From: Loktanella sp.
Lineage (GTDB): Bacteria > Pseudomonadota > Alphaproteobacteria > Rhodobacterales > Rhodobacteraceae
Reading direction: 5' to 3'
Assembly: GCA_017390475.1 (NCBI GenBank)
Contig: JAFPBO010000014.1
Span: 92,026-156,025 of the forward strand
DNA length: 64,000 bases
The notes below the pieces were generated by a model. The model saw only the letters and a list, made by a program, of their open reading frames with translations, did not search any database and was not told the DNA's origin. How positions within the stretch are numbered: the stretch's first letter is position 1; each line of letters opens with the position of its first letter. Below, piece after piece: positions 35,046 through 43,333 of the stretch. The translations under genes were made by a program, and so were the position numbers.

Positions 35046-35073
35046 TGACATCGATGTCATGACACCGATGTCA
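35046..35073. promoter_or_regulatory. Tandem LacI-type operators upstream of lacI
   Basis: TGACATCGATGTCA (35046-35059) is a perfect 14-bp palindrome with a central CG, as is typical of LacI-family sites. It abuts TGACACCGATGTCA (35060-35073), which differs at one base. A TTGACA -35 candidate reads leftwards at 35089-35094, so the operators would cover the -10 and start region of the operon. No good -10 hexamer is obvious. Confidence 0.7.
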
Positions 35074-35135
35074 TACTTTTGGACGTTGTGTCAAATATTT
35101 TTTGAACAGAGCTTATGTTTGATCCCTGCGCGCTA

Positions 35136-35972
35136 TCAAAGCCCCGGCAGGCCCGCCGCCAGCCGTGCCCGGTGCAGCATGGCACGGCGCAATCTGTCGG
35201 CGCGATCTTTGCGGTGGATACAGGTGGCGCAATACTCACCGTCACTGCGCGGGGTTGTGTAATAGCGGCAGCAGCCCGCCCTTTCGCGAAAGGTCTCGGT
35301 CAGATCCGTACCCAACGGGTTATCTGCCGCAGGCAAGGTGACGTCCAGAAAATTAAGCTGCTTGGCAAACAGCCGGGTGCCGGGACGTTTCAGAATCGCC
35401 TCGGCCCGGGCGATGGCGCGCGGCGCCTCGCCCGCCTGAGTACCCAGTGTCAGATAGCCCGCTGCGATTCCGTCGGTCACCAGACGCCACAGCGCGGCGG
35501 GGCCCAGCTTGCAAGCCATCGACACACCGGTCACCACCGGGTCAAAAAGCGCCTGATAGATCAGGCCAGCCTGTGCCGCATCTGCCGCGGGGCCAGCAGG
35601 CACTGGCGCAATCGTCACATCGGTTTCAAGGTATAGATAGGTTTCGCCGTTTTCGACCAATTTGGCCAGCGTGGTGACAAATCCTGTCGTGGCAGGATCA
35701 AGCGCACGCAAGTCATGGCCGGACAGGTCAAGTGCTGCCAGCACTTTGCCAATTTCATGCGCAAGCCGGTTGACCAGATAGGCACCGCAGCCCTTGGCAT
35801 CCAGCCCCGGTTCGTGACGCAATTCCTCTGCGATGGCTATGGCGCAACTGTCGCTATCTTGTTGCAGATCGGACAGCCGCATGGCGGTGTCGGGCAGTGC
35901 CCCCATCGGCCCGAATGCGGCGCGATAGATGGCCTTGGCCTCTGGGACGGAAATGGCGCGATGCATTGTCAT
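35136..35972 (-). CDS. FhuF-like ferric siderophore reductase
   Basis: The 278-residue protein ends in a FhuF-type 2Fe-2S motif. C234 and C235 (AGCCRYY) are followed by C248 and C251 (EYCATC), that is CC-x12-C-x2-C. Family members reduce ferric iron bound to siderophores in the cytoplasm to release it. The N-terminal half lacks a recognisable motif. GGAG supports the ATG at 35972. It is the last gene of the iron operon, 52 nt behind the first binding-protein gene. The cluster ligands are all present. Confidence 0.82.
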   Translation of the reverse strand: MTMHRAISVPEAKAIYRAAFGPMGALPDTAMRLSDLQQDSDSCAIAIAEELRHEPGLDAKGCGAYLVNRLAHEIGKVLAALDLSGHDLRALDPATTGFVTTLAKLVENGETYLYLETDVTIAPVPAGPAADAAQAGLIYQALFDPVVTGVSMACKLGPAALWRLVTDGIAAGYLTLGTQAGEAPRAIARAEAILKRPGTRLFAKQLNFLDVTLPAADNPLGTDLTETFRERAGCCRYYTTPRSDGEYCATCIHRKDRADRLRRAMLHRARLAAGLPGL

Positions 35973-36024
35973 GATACTCTCCGGCTTTGACGGATGACCG
36001 GCGGCAAAGGTGCCAGGAGACGGG

Positions 36025-36984
36025 TCACCTTTCAGATGAGAAATCGAGCGTGCCCAGCGCCGTGGTCATCGCATAGGCAATCATCGTCAGCCCGACATAG
36101 GATGTGGCCCAGCCTTCTTCGCGCGGGATAAGAACCATACGGCCCCGCTGGCAGGCGGTGAGATAAGCGCAATAGCCGGGCAAGGCGTTTTCCAGCTCGG
36201 CATGGGCATCCGCCGGCACCTCGCCGCGGTCACTGCGATAGCTGACAAAGACCACATCAGCATCCAGCGCGGGCAGATGTTCGGCGCTTAACTGGCGCGA
36301 TGTGCCTTCGGGGATCGTGCCGATCAGATCGGGAAATGTGAAACCGGCATCACGCAGGACTTTGCCGAAAGAGGAATATGGGTTCCAGACCGACAGATCG
36401 CCGTTCTGCGCATGAAAGGCGCTGACCAAACGCGGCCCGTCACCCGCGACACGGCGCAATTGCGCGATCTGGGCATCATAGCGGGCCTTTTGGCTGGCCA
36501 GCGCGTCCTGCCGCCCGGTCAGATCGGCCAACAGATCGTAAAGCGCAAAATCATTGCGCAGGCCGGATTGGGTGTCGATCACGATGGTCGGGGCGATCTG
36601 TTCCAACTGCGCCACATCAGCCTGCTGCCAGCTGCTGGTCAGGATCAGGTCGGGCTGCACCTTGGTCAACACTTCGATATCGACGGGATTATTGCCCAGA
36701 TCAATGATCTCGCCCGTCGCAAAATCCTGTCCGGTCAGCAACAGCCCCGCCCGGATCATCTGCGCACCATCCGGCCCCGGGCGGCCCTGACTGGCGACCA
36801 CCTCTGCGCCAAGTTCCAGAAGTGGTACCGTCAGGGTGATGTCATGCAATGCCGCGATCCGCTGTGGTGCGACAGGGTATGTGACCACGCGACCCAGATC
36901 ATCGGTGAATGTGCGCATCTCTTGCGCGACGGCAGGCAGCGCAAAAGCCGCAAGGGCCGCAATGGTTTTGAACAGATGTTTCAT
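36025..36984 (-). CDS. Iron-siderophore ABC transporter binding protein (copy 1, subfamily A)
   Basis: The 319-residue FepB/FhuD-like protein has a signal peptide (MKHLFKTIAALAAFALPAVAQ). It then reads MRTFTDDLGRVVTYPVAPQRIAALHDITLTVPLLELGAEVV, the standard opening of helical-backbone metal-siderophore binding proteins. VLTKVQPDLILTSSWQQADVAQLEQIAPTIVID is the central block. I chose the ATG at 36984; a GTG at 36993 is possible. It is clearly a paralogue of the next gene (36 nt upstream), sharing the FTDD and LHD-LT-LLELG pattern. Confidence 0.9.
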   Translation of the reverse strand: MKHLFKTIAALAAFALPAVAQEMRTFTDDLGRVVTYPVAPQRIAALHDITLTVPLLELGAEVVASQGRPGPDGAQMIRAGLLLTGQDFATGEIIDLGNNPVDIEVLTKVQPDLILTSSWQQADVAQLEQIAPTIVIDTQSGLRNDFALYDLLADLTGRQDALASQKARYDAQIAQLRRVAGDGPRLVSAFHAQNGDLSVWNPYSSFGKVLRDAGFTFPDLIGTIPEGTSRQLSAEHLPALDADVVFVSYRSDRGEVPADAHAELENALPGYCAYLTACQRGRMVLIPREEGWATSYVGLTMIAYAMTTALGTLDFSSER

Positions 36985-37020
36985 AATGGTCACTTTTGGT
37001 ATTGTGGCAGCCGCGCCGGA

Positions 37021-37977
37021 TTAATTGTCCATAGGCACGAATTCGCGCCCACCGATCATCGCCTGAATGGCATAGGTGGTGGCCAGCAAGGCGTCATAGC
37101 TGGTGGCAGAGGCCTCTTCGCGCGGGATGATGAACATCTGCCCGGTCCGGCAAGCGTGCAGCAGATCGCAATAACCGGGCACCAGATTGTCAAAATACCG
37201 ACGGACATCCTCGGGTGTCTCGGCCGTTGATCCGTTGAAAGTAGTGATGATGAAATCGGCGTCAAATTGCGGCAAAGTCTCGGCAGAAAAATCCATATGG
37301 TTGTTCAACGGCACATCCAGAATGGCCTGCGGCTGTCGGAAACCGGCGTCTTCCAGCACCCGGCCAATATTGCCATAAGGGTTAAAGGCAAACAGCGTGT
37401 CACTGCGGGCATGGATCGTGCTGATGCTGATAGTCTCGGTGTCGATCCGGTCCCTGATCTGCGCGATTGCCGCAGCATAGCGGGCTTCCATCGTGGCGAT
37501 CTGATCTGCTTCGCCGACAATATCCGCCACCGTCGCATAGGTACCCCAATCGCCGCGCGCTGAATAATCGATCAAGACCGTCGGCGCGATCTGGCGCAGC
37601 TGATCAACCGGCGCTTCTTGCCATTGTGTGGTCAGGATCAGATCGGGTTGCAGGGCGGCGACGGCCTCCAGGTCAACCGGAAATGCACCGACAAAGGTGA
37701 TATCGGCATTGTCGAAACCAATGCCGGTAAGTTCCTTGGCAGACCGGATGAAAGGCGTGCCATCCTCGGTCAGGCGGCCCTGACTGCCGACGGGAATCAC
37801 GCCCAGTTCCAGCAGGGAAATCGTCAGCGCACTGTCATGCAGCGATACGATGCGCTGTGGGTCGACAGGGATCATCACCTCGGTCCCCGTGTCATCGGTG
37901 AAAGGGCGCATGTCCTGCGCCACGGCAAAACCGGTGCTAGCGATGAATGCGGCGACGGTGGTGAACAGGTATTTCAT
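37021..37977 (-). CDS. Iron-siderophore ABC transporter binding protein (copy 2, subfamily A)
   Basis: The 318-residue protein has a signal peptide (MKYLFTTVAAFIASTGFAVAQ) and the opening MRPFTDDTGTEVMIPVDPQRIVSLHDSALTISLLELGVIPVGSQGR. This is so close to copy 1 that tandem duplication is evident. VAALQPDLILTTQWQEAPVDQLRQIAPTVLID is the matching central block. It retains all features of a working periplasmic protein. It lies 33 nt behind subfamily B copy 1. Confidence 0.9.
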   Translation of the reverse strand: MKYLFTTVAAFIASTGFAVAQDMRPFTDDTGTEVMIPVDPQRIVSLHDSALTISLLELGVIPVGSQGRLTEDGTPFIRSAKELTGIGFDNADITFVGAFPVDLEAVAALQPDLILTTQWQEAPVDQLRQIAPTVLIDYSARGDWGTYATVADIVGEADQIATMEARYAAAIAQIRDRIDTETISISTIHARSDTLFAFNPYGNIGRVLEDAGFRQPQAILDVPLNNHMDFSAETLPQFDADFIITTFNGSTAETPEDVRRYFDNLVPGYCDLLHACRTGQMFIIPREEASATSYDALLATTYAIQAMIGGREFVPMDN

Positions 37978-38010
37978 AGGGCTTTTCCTGATGTACGATT
38001 CGGGCGCTGG

Positions 38011-38982
38011 TCAGTTCTGCGGGCGGTGATCGGCATGGGTTGCGGGGTCACCGTCCAGCGCGGCTTCGATCATCGGCACCAGCTGGTCGATGACATAGGG
38101 CAGCGATAACAGCGACCCATGCGAAAACGCGCCGCCCAGTTCGGTATTGGTAAAGACTTCACGCCCCTCCTGCACCGCTGTCATGAAAGGGCGCGCAGGC
38201 AGGTCCAGCACATGTGAAAAGGCATCATCAGTCGTGACCCAGACGATCAGATCACCATCAATCGGCGACATATCCTCTGGACTGATCTGCACGAAAAAGG
38301 CATTGGCATCGGTCGCCATCGCATCCACCTCCGGCGGGGTGACAAAGCCCATCTCGTTCAGAATCCGCACCCGGATATCGGCGCTGGTATAGGCACCGGA
38401 ATTGCCGACATCCCATGCATAAGCGACCGAGGCGGTCTTGCCCTGCCAGTCAGGATGGGTCTGCGCCACCTCTGCCAGCCTGTCACGGATCGCTGCGACC
38501 TGACGCTCTGCCTCGGCCTCGCGGCCAAGGGCGCGCCCGGCAATGATCGCCTGCTGATCCCATGACAAGGCATAGCTGCCGACACCTTCGGGCACGGCGA
38601 CAGTCGGGGCGATCAGGCTCAGCTTTTGATATTCAGCCTCGGTGATACCGGACCAGAGCGCGATGATCACATCAGGATCGGCGGCGGCGATCTGTTCAAA
38701 ATTCAGATCCCCGCGCAGAACCTCCGGCGAGCCGGTCAGCAAAGGGGCCGCCCATGGCCAGAGCGTTTGCGGATAATCCCCGTACCAATAACGGATCGCC
38801 ACCGGCTGCACCCCAAGCGCCAACAGATTGTCAGCTCCGTTGAAATCAACGCTGACCACCCTTTCCGGCGGCGTTTCGATCACCGTGGTGCCGAATGTCG
38901 TCTCAATTGTCAGCGGAAAGTCCTGCGCCTGCACCGGCAAGGCAAGAACCACGAAAAACAAGGTCAGAATGCGCATGGTCAT
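38011..38982 (-). CDS. Iron-siderophore ABC transporter binding protein (copy 1, subfamily B)
   Basis: The 323-residue protein has a signal peptide (MTMRILTLFFVVLALPVQAQ), then DFPLTIETTFGTTVIETPPERVVSVDFNGADNLLALGVQPVAIR. IAAADPDVIIALWSGITEAEYQKLSLIAPTVAVP is the typical FecB/FepB central block. It is more like iron-siderophore proteins of the FecB group than the subfamily A pair. Start codons at 38982 and 38976 are both possible. The gene is 6 nt behind its paralogue. Confidence 0.9.
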   Translation of the reverse strand: MTMRILTLFFVVLALPVQAQDFPLTIETTFGTTVIETPPERVVSVDFNGADNLLALGVQPVAIRYWYGDYPQTLWPWAAPLLTGSPEVLRGDLNFEQIAAADPDVIIALWSGITEAEYQKLSLIAPTVAVPEGVGSYALSWDQQAIIAGRALGREAEAERQVAAIRDRLAEVAQTHPDWQGKTASVAYAWDVGNSGAYTSADIRVRILNEMGFVTPPEVDAMATDANAFFVQISPEDMSPIDGDLIVWVTTDDAFSHVLDLPARPFMTAVQEGREVFTNTELGGAFSHGSLLSLPYVIDQLVPMIEAALDGDPATHADHRPQN

Positions 38983-38988
38983 GGTCTT

Positions 38989-39996
38989 TCAATCAAGGGG
39001 GACGAGGGCTGCAGGGTCACCTTCAAGTGCCGCGTCAATCATCGGTTCAAGGTTGGAAAGCGCCGCCGGTATCGACAAAAGCGAGCCATGCGACAGCGCG
39101 CCATTGGCCACTTTATCCAGCGCCAGAAACACCTCACGCCCTTCAGCGGGGGCGCGCATCACGCTGCGCGCGGCAAGGCCTAGCACATCGGCATTATCCG
39201 GGTCCGCGAACCAAAAGATAATGTCGGCATCAAATTCCGGCAGGGTTTCCTCGGAAATCGGCACATAGAATTGGCCGGGCGTTGACAGTTCTGTCACCTT
39301 GGGGTGCGGAACCAGACCCAGCGCAGTGATAAAGGCGACAGAGGAATCAGTGGCGGTGTAAACACCGACAGAACCATCCCAATAGGTCATCATGGCAAAG
39401 CTCTTGCCCCGCCAGTCAGGATGCGCCTCGGCAAAGTCAGTCACCTGCGCGGTGATGACGTCGATCAGCGCCGCCGCCATATCCGCCCGCCCCAGCGCGT
39501 GGCCTGCCAAAGCGGCTTGTTCATGCCAAAGCAGATCATAATCACCCTTGTCCGGTGGCACGGCAATTGTCGGAGCAATCGCCGACAGCCGGGCGAATTC
39601 CGCAGCCGTGATACCCGACCGCAGCGCAAGGATCACATCGGGATCGGTGGCCGCAATCGCCTCGAAATCCAGCTGCGCGCCAATGACGACCGGGTCTTCG
39701 GTCGCGACCGCCTGCGCCCAGGGCCACAAGGCGTTGTCATAGGGGCCGAACCACGCGCGCACCGTCAATGGCTGAAACCCCAGCGCCAGGATGTTATCGG
39801 CCCCGGCATAATCCACCGTCGCAACCCGCTCCGGCGCTGCGGGAATGATCGTGGTTCCGAATTTATGTTCAACTGTCAGCGGAAAGTCCTGCGCCTGCGC
39901 CACAGCGGCAGTCAGCATCGCGCCACAGACTGCGGCCAGCCATGCCGCCGCTCTCGGGGTCATCTCGGATCGCTGTATTTTATGCACCAAAGTCAT
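38989..39996 (-). CDS. Iron-siderophore ABC transporter binding protein (copy 2, subfamily B)
   Basis: The 335-residue protein has an N-terminal extension and signal peptide (ending LTAAVAQAQ), then DFPLTVEHKFGTTIIPAAPERVATVDYAGADNILALGFQPLTVR. IAATDPDVILALRSGITAAEFARLSAIAPTIAVP closely matches the previous gene, showing a second tandem duplication. AGGAG precedes the ATG at 39996, which favours it over the internal one at 39963. It lies 3 nt behind the small 68-codon gene. Confidence 0.9.
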   Translation of the reverse strand: MTLVHKIQRSEMTPRAAAWLAAVCGAMLTAAVAQAQDFPLTVEHKFGTTIIPAAPERVATVDYAGADNILALGFQPLTVRAWFGPYDNALWPWAQAVATEDPVVIGAQLDFEAIAATDPDVILALRSGITAAEFARLSAIAPTIAVPPDKGDYDLLWHEQAALAGHALGRADMAAALIDVITAQVTDFAEAHPDWRGKSFAMMTYWDGSVGVYTATDSSVAFITALGLVPHPKVTELSTPGQFYVPISEETLPEFDADIIFWFADPDNADVLGLAARSVMRAPAEGREVFLALDKVANGALSHGSLLSIPAALSNLEPMIDAALEGDPAALVPLD

Positions 39997-39999
39997 CGC

Positions 40000-40206
40000 T
40001 CACTCCTGCACCAGATCGCGGTTCAGGTCGTCGCGCAGCAGGACTTCGGCGATCTGATCAAGACTATTCGCCGCCTTGGCCCAGTCCGGTCCGACCATCG
40101 CTGATCCGTCCAGAACAAAAAACTGTCCTGCCTGCACAACCGGCAAGGACTGCACCACCGGTGCGGCAAGGCTGCCCAGCAGGGCAAAACTGCTCAGACT
40201 TGTCAT
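40000..40206 (-). CDS. 68-residue protein of unknown function inside the iron operon
   Basis: The product starts MTSLSSFALLGSLAAPVVQSLPVVQAGQFFVLDGSA and is acidic towards the C-terminus (LLRDDLNRDLVQE). The start at 40206 overlaps the stop of the sucrase/ferredoxin-like gene as ATGA and has AAAGGA upstream, so it is likely translated by coupling. The mildly hydrophobic N-terminal 25 residues could be a weak membrane or signal segment, but this is uncertain. I recognise no family. Its position between a ferredoxin-like protein and the binding proteins suggests a role in iron uptake. Confidence 0.6.
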   Translation of the reverse strand: MTSLSSFALLGSLAAPVVQSLPVVQAGQFFVLDGSAMVGPDWAKAANSLDQIAEVLLRDDLNRDLVQE

Positions 40207-41141
40207 GGCATCGTCCTTTCGGGATGGGTCTGGGTCAAGGAAATCAGGCGGGCACGCCAAACGGTCTTGGGCTTGAGCGGCATCTTGGCCTTGAGATCGG
40301 CACAGGACCCATAAGAACGCAATTGATCCGCCTCGGCGTGCATCGTGGCGGTGCCGCCGGGCAGGCTGATGTCATAGATATCCGGGCCGGTCGCACGTAC
40401 GCGGGCCACACCATGCAGGCCCAGTCGCGCCAATTGGTGCAGCCCGGCAACCTCGGCCACCTGGGCGGCCGGGTCCAGATGGCTGGCCCCGCGATAGCAA
40501 GGCAGATAGGGCATGCCGCGCGCCTCGGCGGCCAGCAATTCGGGCGCATCCACAGGGCGCAACCGGCCATATTTGCGCAGGGCAGGCAGCACGAGAACCC
40601 CCGCCGACAACCGGCAACCACCCAGATGCGTGACTTCCCAGACGTCGAAATTGCGGATCCGGGCCGCCTCTGCCGCCAGCGCCTTGTAGATGGCAAAGCC
40701 CCATTTGGCGCAGCAGGCATCATGTTTGCCATGGGTGCAGCACAGCACCAGCGGCGCGGTGATCGGGCGCACGGATATATCATCGGGCACCCTGCCCGCA
40801 GCGCTTAGCATGTCCAGAAAGCCGGGCAAATCCGCAGGCGACAGGTCCAGCGTGACATTATCGGGAAAAACGAAAACACGGATCAGGTCGGACGGATCAG
40901 ATTTGCGGTCAATCAGATTGATCCGCCAGCCCGCCGCGACAGCGCCTTCGATGGCCGCGACCAACGGATCACCCATCTCGGCGGCCAGACGCAGCGAATG
41001 CTGCCACCGCCCCTTGGGCCAGCGGATCAGAATATTGCGCTGCGGATGCACACCCGATCCTGCCAAAGGTTCACCCACTGCAAGGCTGAATTCGGTACAG
41101 AACTTGGCATCTTCAGGGTGTATGGGGGCCATCAGACTCAT
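40203..41141 (-). CDS. Sucrase/ferredoxin-like (thioredoxin-fold 2Fe-2S) protein
   Basis: The 312-residue protein has the CTHGKHDACC motif (C134, C135, C143, C144) and HLGGCR (H172, C176). These are the likely cluster ligands of the sucraseferredoxin/Apd1 family with thioredoxin-like folds. The family is poorly characterised; yeast Apd1 is linked to redox resistance. Here it opens an operon of siderophore binding proteins ending in a FhuF-like reductase, so an electron-transfer role in ferric-siderophore reduction is likely by inference. AGGGCA precedes the ATG at 41141. Confidence 0.82.
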   Translation of the reverse strand: MSLMAPIHPEDAKFCTEFSLAVGEPLAGSGVHPQRNILIRWPKGRWQHSLRLAAEMGDPLVAAIEGAVAAGWRINLIDRKSDPSDLIRVFVFPDNVTLDLSPADLPGFLDMLSAAGRVPDDISVRPITAPLVLCCTHGKHDACCAKWGFAIYKALAAEAARIRNFDVWEVTHLGGCRLSAGVLVLPALRKYGRLRPVDAPELLAAEARGMPYLPCYRGASHLDPAAQVAEVAGLHQLARLGLHGVARVRATGPDIYDISLPGGTATMHAEADQLRSYGSCADLKAKMPLKPKTVWRARLISLTQTHPERTMP

Positions 41142-41246
41142 GTGTGCCCTGCGCAATCGCCGCGCGCTGCATTGGCGAACATCTGATGTCCTTTCGATCC
41201 GGTGACATGATCCCGACAGGTGCCAGAGCGGCACCCGTTTAATTCC

Positions 41247-41261
41247 TGACTATTTCAGTCA
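41247..41261. promoter_or_regulatory. IRO-box-like iron operator TGA-N9-TCA
   Basis: TGACTATTTCAGTCA is a perfect inverted repeat (TGACT/AGTCA around ATTTC) and fits TGA-N9-TCA. Comparative studies of alphaproteobacteria assign this pattern to RirA-type iron boxes and related Rrf2-type sites. It overlaps the candidate -10 of the iron operon promoter, so repression under iron sufficiency is expected. Confidence 0.65.
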
Positions 41262-41288
41262 TATATAAAGATCAAGCGTTTTTGTCGG
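41260..41288 (-). promoter_or_regulatory. Candidate promoter of the iron operon
   Basis: On the minus strand CCGACA (41283-41288) and TATATG (41260-41265) are spaced by 17 nt. They lie 119 nt before the ATG at 41141 and abut the iron box. Both hexamers deviate from consensus at two positions. Confidence 0.45.
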
Positions 41289-41294
41289 GATTTG

Positions 41295-42347
41295 TCAAAG
41301 CTGGCTGCGCGCCTGACTGCGCAGCAGGATCACCACGAAAATCGGCACACCAACCAGCGCCGTCACGATCCCGGCCGGGATCTGAAGCGGCGCAAACATT
41401 GCCCGCCCGATCAGATCCGCACCAGAAACCATTGCCGCACCGACCAGCCCCGTCAGCACCAGATGCAGCCCCAGCCCGGTCTGCACCAGCCGCCGCGCCA
41501 GATGCGGCGCGATCAACCCGACAAAGCCCAAAGGCCCCACCGCGGCAACGGCAATCGCCGCCAGCGCCACCGCCAGGGTGATCAGTACGATCCGCGCCGG
41601 GCGCACAGCAACGCCCAGCCCCGTCGCCATATCCGCGCCAAAGCGCAGCGCCCGCATCGGGCCGACGGCCCAGATCAGCGCCGGGATCATCAGCAGGCTC
41701 AGCACGCTCAGCGACCGCACCTCGCCCCAGCCCGCAGCATGGATGGAACCAGACAGCCAGCCCAACGCCGACATCGCCTGATTGACCTGCCCATAGGTCA
41801 GCAGCGCCGAAGTCATGGCAGAAATAAACGCGGCAATCCCGATCCCGGTCAGGATGAACCGCATAGTGGCCCCGCCTGCCCGTTTCATCGCAATCCACTG
41901 AATCAGCGCCGCCACGACCAGCGCGCCACCAAAAGCATAAAGTGGGCGCAGCGGTCCATCGGCCTGCGGAAAGGCCACGATAATCGCCACCACCGCCAGC
42001 GATGCACCTTGGCTGACGCCGACAAGGGCCGGGTCGGCCAGCGGATTCAACGTCACATTCTGCAACAGCGCCCCGGACAGCGCCAGCAGCGCCCCAACCA
42101 GAACAGATGTCAGCAGGCGTGGAAACCGAAACTGCCAGACGACCGTCGCCGCCGTCGGTTCCGGCGGCCTGCCCATCAGGGTCTGCCAGACCTCTGCCGG
42201 GGACAGCGGGTAACTGCCGGACATCAGGCTGATCATCGCGATCAGCAGCACAAGGATCAGCAGCCCACAGGCGGCAATCACGCCACGAACCGGGATCGTC
42301 AGCGCCAGCCGCTCATTGCGACTGCGCAGAATCAAAGCATCATTCAT
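41295..42347 (-). CDS. Iron-siderophore ABC transporter permease (FecCD family)
   Basis: This 350-residue, about ten-helix protein has the FecCD signatures FRFPRLLTSVLVGALLALSGALLQNVTLNPLADP near the N-terminus and VGPLGFVGLIAPHLARRLV, the ATPase-coupling region, later. It ends with GIVTALVGVPIFVVILLR. The ATG at 42347 overlaps the preceding permease gene as ATGA. It is the last gene of the first iron unit, followed by the promoter of the second. Confidence 0.94.
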   Translation of the reverse strand: MNDALILRSRNERLALTIPVRGVIAACGLLILVLLIAMISLMSGSYPLSPAEVWQTLMGRPPEPTAATVVWQFRFPRLLTSVLVGALLALSGALLQNVTLNPLADPALVGVSQGASLAVVAIIVAFPQADGPLRPLYAFGGALVVAALIQWIAMKRAGGATMRFILTGIGIAAFISAMTSALLTYGQVNQAMSALGWLSGSIHAAGWGEVRSLSVLSLLMIPALIWAVGPMRALRFGADMATGLGVAVRPARIVLITLAVALAAIAVAAVGPLGFVGLIAPHLARRLVQTGLGLHLVLTGLVGAAMVSGADLIGRAMFAPLQIPAGIVTALVGVPIFVVILLRSQARSQL

Positions 42348-43333
42348 AGCCGTGTCCTGACCAGCCAGACAAAGAACGGCGCGCCCAGCAACGCGGTGAC
42401 AATCCCGGTAGAGATTTCAGCCGGTGCCAACACCAGCCGGGCCGCGATATCCACCACCAGCAGATAGGCCGCACCGATCCCGGCAGAATAAGGCACGATC
42501 AGCCGGTAATCCGACCCGACCAGCAAACGCACCACATGCGGAATCACCAGCCCGACAAACCCCAGCGGCCCGGCCACCGCCACAGAGGCCGCCGTCAGCA
42601 CGACGACACAGATCAGCACGATGATTTTCAACCGGGCGATATCGACACCCAACCCGATCGCCGTCTCTTCGCCCATGGCCAGAGCGGTGACCTGGCGCGC
42701 CACGGCAATGGCGATGATCAGCCCGCCGATGAACCATGGCAGGCACCAGACAAATACCTCCATCCGGCGACCGGCCAGCGTGCCGGTCAGCCAGACCCGC
42801 AGGCTTTCGAATGTCTGCTCATCCATCAATTGCATCAGCGTGATCAGCGCCCCCAGAAAGGCAGTCACTGCCGCGCCCGACAGGATCAGCGACAGCGGCG
42901 TCGCGCCGCCCGGGACCCGCGCGGCAATGGTCCAGACCAGAACTGCCCCGCCCAGCGCACCGGCAGCCGCGACGACAGGGATCCAGCCAGGTGTTGCCAG
43001 CCCGAAAAACCCCACTGCCGCGACCACGGCAAATGATGCCCCCGCCAGCAGCCCCAGCAAACCCGGTTCCGCCAGCGGATTGCGCGTCACGCCCTGCATC
43101 AGGGACCCCGCCACAGCCAGCGAGGCACCCACTGTCACCGCGAAAATTGCCCGCGGCAGGCGCAGGTTGCGGATCACGACGTGATCAAATTCGGTCCGGT
43201 CGAAATGCCACAGCGATTCGGCGACGGTCAGGATCGGGATCGACTTGGCACCGACAGCAATATGCCACAGGAACAGCACAAGGATACTGCCGATCACCAT
43301 GATCGGCCCCAGCATCGTCAGGCGCAGGGTCAT
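42344..43333 (-). CDS. Iron-siderophore ABC transporter permease (FecCD family)
   Basis: The 329-residue protein shows RLPRAIFAVTVGASLAVAGSLMQGVTRNPLAEPGLLG and VAGPLGFVGLVIPHVVRLLVGSD, the paired FecCD signatures, and ends GIVTALLGAPFFVWLVRTRL. It forms a heterodimeric channel with the following permease. Both ends overlap neighbours by ATGA, so the ATPase and two permeases are made as a set. Confidence 0.94.
   Translation of the reverse strand: MTLRLTMLGPIMVIGSILVLFLWHIAVGAKSIPILTVAESLWHFDRTEFDHVVIRNLRLPRAIFAVTVGASLAVAGSLMQGVTRNPLAEPGLLGLLAGASFAVVAAVGFFGLATPGWIPVVAAAGALGGAVLVWTIAARVPGGATPLSLILSGAAVTAFLGALITLMQLMDEQTFESLRVWLTGTLAGRRMEVFVWCLPWFIGGLIIAIAVARQVTALAMGEETAIGLGVDIARLKIIVLICVVVLTAASVAVAGPLGFVGLVIPHVVRLLVGSDYRLIVPYSAGIGAAYLLVVDIAARLVLAPAEISTGIVTALLGAPFFVWLVRTRL

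Noticed and set aside
41282-42467. Very long plus-strand frame over the FecCD permease
   Set aside because: It is a Gln/Arg/His-rich antisense shadow of a permease with clear transmembrane signatures.
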